Positions 1-10,551 of a DNA stretch of 64,000 nt are shown here, piece by piece; the stretch's first letter is position 1, and each line of letters opens with the position of its first letter. The notes under the pieces were generated by a model. That model did no database searches. It worked only from the letters and a program-made list of their open reading frames with translations, and was not told where the DNA came from. Source of the DNA: Mallotus nudiflorus (taxonomy: Eukaryota; Streptophyta; Magnoliopsida; Malpighiales; Euphorbiaceae); assembly GCA_947683625.1 (NCBI GenBank), contig CANTUR010000837.1, forward strand, positions 868,001 through 932,000, in the 5' to 3' direction. A program made the position numbers and the translations under genes.

Positions 1-2
1 CT

Positions 3-752
3 AAATACAATGCTATTATTTACCAAAATTTAGGGTATGAATTTCATAGCATCATTACTACTTTAAATCAATGCCCAACTCCTGTCACTTTTCAAGAGCT
101 TCATGGGCAATTGGTGGCTCATGAAATTCTAATCAAAAGTATTCAAGAATAGCCTGTTGCTAATCTTGCAAAATTTTATTTTGTTGCCTTATCTTCCTCT
201 CACTCGTGCCCCCGCCCTTCTTTTTCCTCTGCTTCTCATTCAGTTTCCTCACATATCACCTATCCAACCCACCCACAACCCTTCCCTCCATTCCACAAAA
301 ATCAAAATTAATGTCAACTATGTGGTTATTATAACCATACCGCTGATAGGTGTTGTAGAAGATATGAACAATACCCATGTTCATTTCATCCACAAGCCAA
401 TATTGCCATCACTATGGGTCTGCTCCCTTTTCCACTTTATACCTCTCCCTCGATATCACATACATCACAATTCAAAAACCCCTGGTATCCAGACATAGGC
501 GCCGCTTACCACATGACATCAAATCCTCAAATGATTTCCAACCCTACTCCATACCATGGTTTTGATCAAATTGTTATTGGCAATGGCCAATCTCTACCTA
601 TTGCAAACACTGGTACATGCACTCATCCTTCTCCATTCTTTAATAAGGTCTTCATTCTTAAATATGTACTTCATGTTCCACATATTCAAAAATCTTTACT
701 CTCTGTTCAAAAATTTACTAATGATAATTCTTGTTTCTTTGAATTTGGCTAA
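3..752 (+). pseudogene. copia 1 gag (C-terminal part) and protease, broken
   Basis: One reading frame (that of position 3) reads through the end of gag into protease, interrupted by stops near 150 and 309. The first ~50 codons resemble the UBN2-type gag of copia elements (a QELHGQLVAHE-like helix). Residues encoded at 312-353 form a complete CX2CX4HX4C zinc knuckle (CQLCGYYNHTADRC), the nucleic-acid-binding part of gag. About 50 codons later comes the aspartic protease motif, here DIGAAYHMT instead of the usual D-S/T-G-A. The end of the frame (VLHVPHIQKSLLSVQKF) is the usual protease to GAG-pre-integrase linker. In the living element the product would be cleaved in the virus-like particle. 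Start lies outside the window. Confidence 0.85.
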
Positions 753-861
753 ATCATTTTTCCACACCAAGGTAACCTTGTTACGAGGTCAGAGTGATAA
801 TAGACTGTATGTGATGCCACTAATTACTTTTTTACCTACCAAATAAGCTCTCCTCATAAAG

Positions 862-1712
862 AATATTAAATTTAATGATTGGCATGCTCGTTTAGGCCAT
901 CCACATCATTGCACCATTTCCAAGATTATTCAAGACAATAATTTACCAATTTCAAATTCAATAAAAATGACTTGCTCCTCTTCTCATTTAGGCAAACTAG
1001 ATAAATTACCTTTTGCTTCTATTGAACACACCTCTAATGCTCCTTTCCAGATTATTCATTCTGATGTTTGGTGTCCTTCTCCAGTAACATCTTATCATGG
1101 TTATCGTTATTTTTTTATTTATTGATGATTTTACTAGATTTACTTGGATTTACTTTATCAAAAATAAAAGTGATGTTTATTCTGTGTTTCTTAATTTTGA
1201 AGCATATGTAAAACATCAATTTAATGCTACTATCAAGGCTTTTCATTATGATTGGGGAGGTGAATTTCAAAAGTTGCATAAATATTTCACTCAAAATGGC
1301 ATTGTACATTGAATTGCATGTCCTTACACACACGAACAAAATGGACTCTTTGAACAAAAAATTTGACATACAATTGATATTGGCTTAACATTGTTAGACC
1401 ATTCTCATGTTCCTTTCAAATTTTGGACTAAAGCTTTTTGAATAGCCATTAATTCTATTAATGCATTGCCCACTCATGTTTTAAATAATTTTTCACCTCA
1501 TAAAAAATTATTTCACCAAAAGCCAAAATATCTTGAAACCAAAATATTTGGCAGTGCAATATATCCCAATCTCCGTCCTTATAATCAATTTAAATTTTTC
1601 TTTCGAAGTCGTGCATGTGTTTATTTTGGTACTGCTACTAACCATGCTGGATGTGATTGCTTTGATATTCAAAATAACAGATTTTATGTTGTAAGAAATG
1701 CCAAATTTGACT
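862..1712 (+). pseudogene. copia 1 GAG-pre-integrase and integrase, broken
   Basis: The segment at about 880-1020 reads DWHARLGHPHHCTISKI, the GAG-pre-integrase signature of copia elements. The integrase core follows: SDVW near 1063, a frame change in a T-run near 1110-1120, then DDFTRFTWIYF, and YDWGGEFQ near 1247, where functional elements have SDNGGEF. The third catalytic residue is in the FEQKI stretch after the EQNG motif near 1340. Stops at about 1312, 1363 and 1441 break it. The last ORF (1466-1712) is the integrase C-terminal part that precedes RT in copia elements. Integrase joins cDNA ends to target DNA; this copy cannot work because of the stops and frameshift. Confidence 0.85.
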
Positions 1713-2152
1713 AATCATCTTTTCCTTTTTCAACGCCACATGCTGTCCCACCAAACACATCTCCATCAAAATCAATTTAGCTCACAATACAGTCTCATGT
1801 TACTCCAAATCCCTCACTAGGTATGTCACTTATTTCCAATTCCCCATTATCTCATATTCCACTAAGTCCCACTCAACCACTACCACATAGTTCGGTCCCA
1901 ATGGCTCCTACCCCATCCACCACACCTTTATCACAACCTCATCATTATCCTTTATCTTTATCCCGATAAGACACCACCACTCACCTAACATCATCATCAC
2001 CCTCTTTTAATATCCAATAAACACAAACCACATATGATTTATCTAGTCCTATCGAATTGAACTTGGTTGTTGATTTAACTAATTATAATCCCTCCTCCAC
2101 CACTTCCCAGTAACCTACCCACACCTATAATATAACTCTTTGACCACATACC

Positions 2153-2933
2153 ATGGCCAAACATCAAGCTAATCTTGCACTTTCTCTAACCCATTCCTTG
2201 AATTATTTGGAACATGAACCTACATTTTTTAGCGATGCAGTTCCTTTTCCAAAATGGCGCAAGGCTATGGATTATGAAATCAATGCTTTGCAATCTACTA
2301 ACACATGGAGCCTTGTCCCCTCACCACCCACAGCCAATATCATTAACAATAAATGGATTTTTTTTGCATCAAATGCAAACATTATGGTACAGTTGAATGC
2401 TATAAAGCCTGCTTTATAGCAAAAGGCTTCACTCAACTCTCTGGTATTGATTATAAGGACACATTCAGCCCTATTATCAAATCCATAACAATCAGAGTCA
2501 TTCTTGCTTTGGCCACAATGAATCACTGGTCTATATGAAAATTACTTGTGTCTAATGCTTTTCTACTTGGTAATGTTGAAGAAGATCTCTACATGTCCTA
2601 ACTATAAGGCTTTATTGACTCTCATCATCCAAATTATGTTTGCAAATTGAATAGGTCACTTTATAGGCTTAAATAGGCACCATGAGATTGGTTTGCTCGA
2701 CTTACTACTTGTCTTCATTCCTTGAAATTTATCTCCTCCAAGGTTGATAGTTCTCATTTCATTCTCCAACAAGCTAATCATTCTATTTTTATATCATTTT
2801 ATGTCAATGATATTATTGTTACAGGCTCATGCTCGAAACTCATCCAGTCAATCATTGAGGCCCTTAAACTAACATTTCCAATCAGTAATTTGGGCACTCT
2901 CTATTACTTTCTTGGTATGGAATTCAAATAAAA
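2153..2933 (+). pseudogene. copia 1 reverse transcriptase, broken
   Basis: The frame at 2153-2419 (KWRKAMDYEINALQSTNTW) is the N-terminal start of copia RT (RVT_2). It changes frame near 2380 and continues as AKGFTQLSGIDYKDTFSPI. A stop near 2536, in KxL.VSNAFLLGNVEEDLYM, interrupts the palm. The 2722-2931 piece holds the catalytic box as FYVNDIIVTGS: the family's YVDD is changed to YVND, so a metal-binding aspartate is lost on top of the stops. The segment ends in the family-typical FLGMEFK before a TAA at 2929. The region 1713-2152 between integrase and RT is a proline/serine-rich linker with stops and no domain. Confidence 0.87.
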
Positions 2934-3024
2934 CCTAGATGGCAACTTCCTCACACAAAGCCACTACCTACACAATATACTTCATAAACATGGAATTGCC
3001 GACTGTAAGCCTTGTTCAACACTG

Positions 3025-3656
3025 ATGCATTCATCCTCCACTTTGTCCAAATTGGCTGGCACACAACTTCTTAAGGGAGATGTTTATCGCCAAATCATAG
3101 GTGCTTTGCAATATGCTACCATCACACACCCAGAAGTAGCATACAGTGTCATCAAGCTTTATCAATTTATCCATAAACCAATGGACATTCACTGGAAAGC
3201 ACTTAAGAGGGTCCTTCGCTACATTCAGGGCACCAAAATTATTGGCCTCTTTTACTCCAAAAAAACTACACCTCAGTTACATTGCTACACGATTAATGAT
3301 TGGGGAGGTGATCTAGATGACAGACACTCAACATCAGGTTATGCAATTTATTTTGGCTCTTGGTTAGGCAAGAAGCAGCCAACAATTACTCGGTAATCCA
3401 CAGAAAGTGAGTATAAAGCGGTTACTAATGCTACCTCTGAATTAATTTGGCTATATGCACTCCTATGTGAACTTGGGTATCCACTTTCTCATGCTAAATT
3501 CTCTTATGATAATATTGGTGCACTTTATTTCAGCACAAATCCAATCTTCCATGCCCATATTAAGCATATTGAACTGGATTATCATTTTGTTCATGAACAA
3601 GTTGCATCTAGATTTCTCCAACTTTAGTTTGTTTCCACACATGATCAAGTTATAGA
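3025..3656 (+). pseudogene. copia 1 RNase H, broken
   Basis: The ORF at 3025-3396 begins with the RT connection (GDVYRQIIGALQYATITHPEVAYSV is the family pattern, present here in one frame) and enters RNase H at CYTINDWGGDLDDRHSTSGY. After a stop at 3394-3396 the same frame continues with STESEYKAV, the RNase H glutamate motif, and with SYDNIGALYFSTNP and HIELDYHFVHEQV, which are near-invariant in copia elements. A TAG at 3627 and a TGA-like end before the LTR close the polyprotein. RNase H would remove the RNA template during cDNA synthesis. Frame and order are clear; activity is excluded by the stops. Confidence 0.87.
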
Positions 3657-3744
3657 CCTGTTTACCAAATCCCTGCCATTAGCTCATTTCCAAACTCTAT
3701 TCTTGCACTTGTCTCTTTGTGATGGACATGGATTTATAGGGGGG

Positions 3745-3953
3745 TGATAAGTGCTACACTCATACAACTATCTTGTAACCATCATTTGTTATTCTTGTTA
3801 ATTTGTTTTATTTTTGTTTGTTTGTTATAGTTTGTTACAGGCAGTACTCATCTTCTCTTGGGCTGCACCTGTATATAATATTAACTCTATAACATTGTTG
3901 ATACATGTGAATACAATATACAAGCTAAAACTCTTTACTGCTGAATATATACA
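3745..3953 (+). repeat. 3' LTR of copia 1
   Basis: It follows a purine run ending in GGGGGG at about 3739-3744, starts with TG (TGATAAGTGCTACACTC) and holds a TATA-like GTATATAATA at 3871-3880. The right end is placed at a CA near 3950-3953, which is a guess because no second LTR is in the window for comparison. About 210 bp would be on the short side but normal for several copia lineages. Confidence 0.65.
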
Positions 3954-5242
3954 AGAAAGAAAAATGGAGACGTTGTTATAGTTATGGCTAATACAACTCT
4001 CATAGAAAGAGATGTTGTATGTTTTACATGGTAAGTGAACATTGTATTATACATGGAAGGTGATGTCATTTGAAAATAGAAAGTGGACAATGGATGTGTG
4101 ATCTTTATGTAAAAGGAAGTGCTAGATTTGAGGGCTTTGATTGTGTGGTTTGGCATTGACCTTCTTCAATGAGCACATGAAATAGGTATGTTTATAAATT
4201 CTTAATTTTTTTTAGGATAGGATAACAATGAGAAGAGATACATATTCAACCCTTCAATTAAGGTTGGACTTGAGTATTATATAAGTTATTAAGGGCATGG
4301 CTTCCTCAAATTTATTTTTTCTTAAATATAAATACGTTATTAAACCAATAATACTTCATTAAAAGTTAATTTAACCATTTAAAAAATATATATTCATGAC
4401 TAGAAATACAAATAAAAATAAAAATTATTATCAAAATAAAAATATTTGTTTATCTTTAACTAAGAAAAAAAATATTATCTTTATATATAATGACTAGTTA
4501 AATTTTAGATAAATGAAAATGTTAAATATTTTTATTAAAACTATCACATTGAAAATGCATGTCAATGAAATCTTTTATCCTTATACAAAATGAAATTCAT
4601 AGAATATAGTGTATATACTAGCTTGTGATCAATAAATTTGGGCAGGAAGGAATCATGAATCATTTCCAAATATAAAAAAAACATAATATGTATAAAAAAA
4701 TCATGTATAATCATAAACAAAGTAAACTTACACTACTAGATAACTTCTAAATTTCAACTCATCACTTACACATGTATAAAAAATGTTTATAAAATAAAAC
4801 ATTTTTAGCATGTTTGTTTAGTTAATGTGTGGAGCATTGCCTAAATATAAATAAATAATAATGCAATGTGAAGTGAAAATATACAATGAAGAAATTAAGG
4901 TAGAAAATGGGGATGGTTCCCCTAATGAAAATATAAGCTTTTGATTATTAATTTCAAAAACCATCTCTTCTTAATCCTCAGCTCCTAAGCTTGTGAGTAA
5001 TCAAAAGCTTGTAATTTTGATGTTTCTCTTTTTATTTTTTTTATCATTGCTTTATCTTTTGTTAATTATTTTCAATATTTTGATAGGACGTAGAACAATT
5101 TGATTTGATAACAAAGGAAAATATGAAAGTGGATATTGTGGTGGCAACATTGTTCATTTACTAGACAGTTGTCTTTGTACCATTAACAATAAGCGATAAG
5201 ACTGTATTTTATCATAGATAGTGACGATGTGAAGAGCTATAA
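3954..5242. other. AT-rich non-coding stretch
   Basis: No reading frame here looks like a protein. The only structure I noticed is a 13-bp perfect inverted repeat, AAGCTTTTGATTA at 4935-4947 and its complement at 4998-5010, with a ~50-nt loop. It may be chance in AT-rich DNA. Confidence 0.5.
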
Positions 5243-5937
5243 GGACTTTGTAACCATGTTACCCGTGGCATACCAGTGTTGCCTAGCCATGTGCATGTCA
5301 ATAGTGACAATAGGTATGTTTTGATTGATATTCGAGGTGAAATAATAGTATTAGATATGATCAATGCAAATGTTGTTAATTTTGAAATTAATGTAAATTC
5401 CTACTTCTTAAGGGATGTTTCTGACGCTATATATAACTCTCCACTTTTAGAGGAACAACTAAAACCAAAATTCCATATGGTGGTAGCTATATAGGTTTAT
5501 AGGTTGCTAGAGCATACAAAGACAAGGTAACACTTGGAAACAAATAATTAAATGATGTAGTTGTGCAACTTTTTAATTATAATAACAGCACCATAGGAAC
5601 AAATATTGCTACTTCTCCTTTAGTTATTATCCAAATCACCTCAAAGGCGACAAGATTAAGATCTGTTGTGAACATATTGGTCCCCTATTACACTACAGGA
5701 TAGGTTCCAAAAGGAGGCATAGTCAGCTTAGAGGATACTTGGAGGATCCTATCGGCTACAATTCAAACATCTATAGATGGAAACTTTCCTATAATATATA
5801 TGCTTTATGATGATTATACTATAATGGAGATGTTTAGTCTTATCCAAGTACAAGCAGTGATGGGACTATTGCTAGCGACATACTCCACTAGAACAAATAG
5901 TGCAAACCTTATCAATAACTTATCATTAGTTGTTTAA
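5243..5937 (+). pseudogene. unrecognised protein-coding relic with frameshifts and stops
   Basis: Three consecutive frames read as ordinary protein rather than random translation. The first (about 5243-5491) contains VNSDNRYVLIDIRGEIIVLD and ends FHMVVAI before a TAG. After a one-base frame change, the second runs from about 5504 (ARAYKDKVTLGNK), has a TAA near 5548 and continues with NDVVVQLFNYNNSTIG. After a single TAG near 5700 comes VPKGGIVSLEDTWRILSA and YSTRTNSANLINNLSLVV, ended by TAA at 5935-5937. A short upstream piece (YKDFVTMLPVAYQ, near 5240) lies in another frame. Total coding length is about 220 codons. I do not recognise the family. It has no retrotransposon motifs, so it may be a host-gene fragment or an old integrated viral sequence; the sequence alone does not decide. 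Confidence 0.5.
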
Positions 5938-6661
5938 AGCTTATAGTTTGCTACATACCATCTATATACAATACTAATTAAATAAAGGGCATCACATTCT
6001 ACTGTTGTCCCTATATTTGCTAAAAATTTCATGACGTGTTATTTTTAAAGATCAATGCTAGCTCATGTGATGATAAATAATTATAGGGCAATGATACATG
6101 TCACAAATTGCGACATGATCAATAAATCATAAATTTGGTAAATAACCACTATAGTCCTTAAAAATAACCTGTTTAATCCTTATAAAAAAAATTTTTGCTT
6201 CCATTTTTGTCCCTAAATATAAAGGGCTCATTTTGGTAAAATGACCCCTGAAATGGAAATGTTAGATTCGACATCCACCATTTCTCTAAATAAAACTACC
6301 CATGTTTTCAACCTTTATTGTATGATCTCATCTTGCAGTCTCCACAAATTTAGCTACATCATAGAGAATGTTTATATATATAAAGAGTGGCCTATTGGCC
6401 ACTTCTTTACTGCTTCATATTTTGAAATGAGAATTTAAAATTTATTAATGTTATAAAATTAATTTTTATCTAATTTAATTTTAATGACATTCTGAAATGT
6501 CAATTCAAATTCAATTACTATTAATTAGTAAAATTAATTTTTATGTAATTTAAAATTGGAGAACTATACATATTATGTAATGGAATGATATTTATATTAT
6601 AGAGATTGAGTAAATGTTGTCTTCAATGTTAAACCATTGGCATGTTGTCTTAAAGAATGCA
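5938..6661. other. AT-rich non-coding flank of copia C
   Basis: No coding or RNA signal seen. An approximate direct repeat, AAAATTAATTTTTAT followed by a TAATTTA-like tail, occurs near 6456 and 6530, and a similar string recurs near 49541 on the other side of copia C. I see nothing else. Confidence 0.4.
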
Positions 6662-6666
6662 TATAT
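6662..6666. repeat. left target-site duplication of copia C (TATAT)
   Basis: TATAT directly precedes the LTR start at 6667 and is repeated at 49147-49151 directly after the other LTR. Five bases is the normal copia duplication length. TA-rich duplications can match by chance, but the LTR ends were set independently by aligning the two LTRs. Confidence 0.8.
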
Positions 6667-6982
6667 TAAAAATACACTTGTTTTAACCATAGGAAACTTC
6701 TAAGTTAGTTGATGAATTATTATTAGTTGGTGTGAGAAATTATTAATATTACTTGGAGTGAGTTGTATTACTTTAATGTGCATGTTTAGGATTTAATTGT
6801 ATTTGTTTATTTGAATGGTTTAGATTAATTCTCTATTAGTAAAATAGGGTCTTTTACATAGAGGTTTATGCATTAAAGAAAAAGAGTGAAGAAGAAGTAT
6901 AAAGAAGCAAAGCTTTTAAGTGTGTAAGAGTGTTTTTTGAGAGAGTTTAATTAAGAATTATTTGAGTGTTTGGTGTTTAACA
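6667..6982 (+). repeat. 5' LTR of copia C
   Basis: It aligns end to end with 48830-49146. The terminal TG has become TA (the 3' copy still starts TG) and the end is CA (TTTAACA). The following iMet-type primer binding site at 6986 fixes the right boundary. Confidence 0.92.
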
Positions 6983-6985
6983 AAG

Positions 6986-6998
6986 TGGTATTAGAGAC
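6986..6998 (+). other. primer binding site of copia C
   Basis: TGGTATTAGAGAC, three bases after the LTR, matches the initiator-methionine tRNA 3' end used by plant copia elements (TGGTATCAGAGC) with small changes. Confidence 0.85.
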
Positions 6999-7284
6999 AA
7001 ATATTGGCATAAAGTATACTAAATTAAAGCTCTTGGAAAGATGAATCCAAAGCCATCAGAATTAGCCCAATCAAAGGTCGAATGCATCACCAATCACGGC
7101 CAGAAGTTTATAGCTAGAAACCCAGTCAACTTACTGAGTCAAAGTCGAGTCACACCGAGTCAAGCCGAGTCCAGTCAAGCCATTGATTAAGTTGTCAAGC
7201 CATTTGACCGAGCCATTTAGCAAGCCATTAAGCTGTTCATCTGAGCCATTGACCTAGCCATCAAGCCATTTTAACTGAGCTATT

Positions 7285-7350
7285 GATTGAGCCATTGACC
7301 ATAGTTGATTGAGCCATTGACCAAAGTTGATTGAGCTATTGACCAAAGTT
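7285..7350 (+). repeat. 22-bp tandem repeat in copia C leader
   Basis: Three head-to-tail 22-bp units (GATTGAGCCATTGACCAAAGTT with one or two changes each). Looser copies of GAGCCATT and AAGCCATT extend back to about 7170. It lies between the primer binding site and the gag ATG. Confidence 0.85.
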
Positions 7351-7453
7351 GACTTTTTAACTAGAGTCCATCTTAAGGTTTGTCAGCATTCTAGATCCAT
7401 TAATGAAGTCAGATTTTGCAAATTCTTATTAGATTATGTAATAGGCAAATAGT

Positions 7454-8411
7454 ATGACATCCTTTCAAGTTCCAACCCTCAATAACAACAATTATGATAA
7501 TTAGAGTTTCAAAATAAAGGTTCTCCTTAGTGCACCTGATGTTTAGGATATCATAGAGAAAGGCTACAATGAACCACAAAATGAGGCATCACTATCCTAA
7601 TATGAGAATGATAGTTTAAAAGATTTAAGAAAGAAGGACAAGAAGGCTCTATTTTAAATCTATCAATCCCTTGATGATGATAAGTTTAAGAAAATTTCAG
7701 ATACAACCTCTGCTAAACAAGCATGGGAGAAGTTATAAACATCGTATAAACGAGAAGAAAAAGTGAAAAAGGGGCATCTTCAAACCCTAAGAGGGGAGTT
7801 TAAATCTTTACACATAAAAGAAGGTGAGACCATTGCTAATTATTTTTCTAGAGTTTTAGTTGTTTCTAATCAACTAAAAAGAAATGGTTAAAATTTAGAT
7901 GATGTGAGAATAATGGAAAAGATACTTCACTCATTAGACCCAAAGTTTGAGGATATTTTTATAACTATAGGAAAGATGAAAAACTTAGAGGAAATGAAGA
8001 TTGAGCAGCTTATAGGCTCATTACAAGCCTATAAAGAGAATTACAAGAAGCATTAAGGAATCTCTGAACAACTTCTTGAACTACAACTCAAGGATATGCA
8101 TGAAAGTTAAGGCAATTAAAGATATTAATGTGGCCAAGGCAGAAGTAGAAGTTGCGGATGAGGTGGAAGCCATGGTCATGGATGAAGTTGAAGTTCTTGC
8201 AATAGTAACTTCAACAACTATCAAAAAGGTGAAAGTTCTACAAGAAGTCATGGGAGAGGCAATCCAAAGTCAAGGTACATTAAATCCTAAGTTCAATGTT
8301 ATAACTGTAGGAAATATAGGCATTATGCATCAAATGTAGAGCTCCCAGCTGTAAAGTTGAAGAAAATACCAATTATGTAGAAGTAAAAATTCAGGAGAAG
8401 ACAGTACTACT
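7454..8411 (+). pseudogene. copia C gag, broken and interrupted by the gypsy composite
   Basis: ATG at 7454 opens MTSFQVPTLNNNNYDN, a typical copia gag start. The UBN2 body follows with KQAWEKL, LQTLRGEFKSLHIKEGE and NYFSRVLVVSNQLKRNG, then NLEEMKIEQLIGSLQAYKEN, all in one frame with a handful of TAG/TAA stops. After a short frame change there is a Gly/Ser/Arg-rich tail and a zinc knuckle near 8300 whose last cysteine is lost (CYNCRKYRHYASNV). The frame runs into the TGTAAGG end of the gypsy LTR at 8417. Gag forms the virus-like particle and binds RNA. ORFs in other frames here, for example at 8076, are shadows. Confidence 0.88.
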
Positions 8412-8416
8412 ATCTT
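8412..8416. repeat. left target-site duplication of the gypsy composite (ATCTT)
   Basis: ATCTT precedes the LTR at 8417 and is repeated at 37531-37535 directly after the LTR end TTTGCA. This ties the whole 29-kb block to one integration event at one site in copia C. Confidence 0.88.
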
Positions 8417-10532
8417 TGTAAGGACCCAATTTCGGGATGCAATTGTGCACAATTGCGATGTAAGCCCCTAAAATGAAATTTATTCAAATATTGAACTCAG
8501 TTATCAATTTTCAAGACTCTAGGGACTAAATTGCGACATTTTTTAGGATTTGATTATAAAGAAATCAATTTTTCAAGTTTCTTTTAGTAATTAAAAGTTA
8601 AAAAATTTTTAGGGATCGACATTTGTGTAATGCCGATCGGCATTACACAAATGCCAATCGACATTACATAATGTCGACGCGTTGAAAAGTCCCATTTTTC
8701 AATTTGTTTGTGTTTTTTATTTTTATTTTTTATTGATTTTTTTAGTGTTTTGATTAGTTGAAAATTAAATTTTTTCATTATTATTATCTGATAAATTTTT
8801 TATGCGTTCAAAATGCGTAAGAAAATTTTAAAATTAAAAAAATGCTATCAAATGTATTTTGTTCCTCCAAATGAGGATGTCAGTATACAGACAAACTCTG
8901 CATTTAAAAGTAGAGTCTGCATGTGTACGAGAGGGGGGACGGATGAATAGAGAGGTTAAAAAAACACAGAGACATAGTGAGAGAAAAAAAAGAGGGAAAA
9001 TATCCAAAGAATTGTGCAAGAAAATTTTGATTTCTTCTGTCCTATCTAAAACTCTAATTTCTTGACATTGTTCTTTAAAGCTTTGAAAATAATGTTCTAT
9101 GTTTGGAATGCAATTGATCCTTTATCCAGAATCAAACAACGAGTCAAAAACAATGGTGACAATCTCAATTTAAGGGGCTATCTCAAAGCATATGCACAAC
9201 ATTCATTTTTTTCCTTATTTTCTTTATTTTCTTTATTTTTGTGATTTTTATTTTATTTTTTTATTTTTTTGATTATTCAATTTCAATACTAATCTGATTA
9301 TTTATGTGTTTTTTTTATGTGCGAATGTGGATTGAGGAGATACTACCTGTGTTTAGACGAACAAAAGGTCCATGGAATGCCATGGAAGAACCTGTGTTAT
9401 TTTCGAGTAGAACTTAGGATTTTTATCTTTATTTTACATTTTGGTATCTTGTGTAGTTATTTTAATTCATGGGTGTATAATTGTTTAATTTTAATTTTTG
9501 TAATAGTTTGTAATAGCCCCAGTAGTGGAAATAGTAAAATATTTAATTTTCTACATTTAAAATCAATTAGTGATTAGGTTCAATTGGGTAAAAATCAATT
9601 AAAATCAATGGTGGTGGTAGCTTAATTCAGGGTTTGCATGTAATTAATTTAGGGGTTCTAGAAAATCACTAAAATGTTTGTTTGATTTTTTAATGTTTTA
9701 TTTGTTTTGGGCTGTGTTTTTGGGTTTTTATATTATTTTGGGCCCCAAGCCCATGCTTAGGTCCAACTCACTTTAAATAGGCTTAAAATGGTTTAGGGCT
9801 TTAAATAATTAAAATCAATTTAGGCCCATTAGGTTAATTAGATTTTAGGCCCACTTAGTGAATTAAAACTTGTTTAGACATAGCTCAGCCCACTTAATTT
9901 CATTTCTTTTAAAATAAATAAACCTAAGCCCACTTCTCATTTTAAATAAAAACCAAGTTAGACTTAGGTCCACTAATTTAACTTTCCTTTAAAATTGAAT
10001 AGACTTAAGCCCATTCCTTAGACAAACTAAAATAAATAGATCTAAGCTCACTAATTAATAAAAAATGTATGCCCACCTTTAGTCCCTTTCTCACTTGTAA
10101 ATAAAATGTAAATCTATATATCTTTTTAATAAAATTAACATAGTTTAGACTTAGGGACAACACGATCTTGAGTGCATTTTTTATGTTTAATTTTATTAAC
10201 TAGATGCCTAAGGTTAGATGGATGTTAAATAGGGTTTAAATAAAATTGCATGTAATTAGAGAATGAAATAATCATTTACAAAATTATTCTAAGTGAACAC
10301 GAGACTAAGAGAAATTAGTATTTTGTTCCTAGAATCTCCTGGATGTGGTGCTAACTTTCTTTTAGAGAATCGAGTACCACCAATCAAATTATGCCAGTTA
10401 TTACCCTGGGTGGTGACTCCTCTTCTCCACGCTATGACTTTGTGACATAATAGTGTGTTCCCTAAGGCCCTAAGCCTAAACAATGTCGTGGTTGCTAAAA
10501 TCTTGGACACGCGCTAAACCCCACCGTCTATA
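8417..10532 (+). repeat. 5' LTR of the gypsy composite (left arm)
   Basis: 2.1 kb, starting TGTAAGGACCC and ending CGTCTATA (CA in the 3' copy), immediately before the primer binding site. The inverted LTR at 35208-37199 and the fragment at 37200-37530 align with it. A CGATCG-centred 34-bp palindrome lies at 8620-8653. A TATA-like CTATATATC at about 10113 is a plausible promoter. ORFs inside (for example 8859, 9317, 10533) show no domain and are not called. Confidence 0.9.
8620..8653. repeat. 34-bp perfect palindrome in the gypsy LTR
   Basis: Perfect inverted symmetry around the central CGATCG; core AATGCCGATCGGCATT, extended on each side by TACACAAATG and its complement. Imperfect copies of the half-site follow up to about 8685. 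A shorter copy of the core is at about 36970 in the inverted LTR. Confidence 0.9.
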
Positions 10533-10533
10533 G

Positions 10534-10551
10534 TGGTTACTCCATTAGGGA
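10534..10551 (+). other. primer binding site of the left arm, decayed
   Basis: TGGTTACTCCATTAGGGA one base after the LTR. The right arm has TGGTGACTCCACTGGGGA and gypsy E has TGGCGACTCCACTAAGGA at the same place. This is the tRNA-Arg-like site reported for Tat/Ogre elements, here with C-to-T changes. Confidence 0.8.

Larger units (their letters stand above)
1..3953 (+). mobile_element. Ty1/copia retrotransposon, 5'-truncated by the window edge (copia 1)
   Basis: Domain order gag, protease, GAG-pre-integrase and integrase, RT, RNase H, then a purine run and an LTR, all on the plus strand, is the Ty1/copia order. The 5' LTR, primer binding site and start of gag lie before the window, so the insertion cannot be closed with a target-site duplication. 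The coding frame carries many stops and several frame changes, so the copy is dead. Seen directly: zinc knuckle, protease motif, integrase and RT motifs described in the parts below. Assignment to copia is firm; the lineage within copia is not determined. Confidence 0.93.

Noticed and set aside
6241..6438. Small ORF of 65 codons before copia C
   Set aside because: No domain, no continuation in other frames, and the flanks are AT-rich non-coding sequence.
8076..8339. Open frame of 87 codons in copia C gag tail
   Set aside because: A neighbouring frame reads the Gly/Ser/Arg-rich tail and the zinc knuckle expected there; this one is low-complexity Val/Glu translation of the same repeat.
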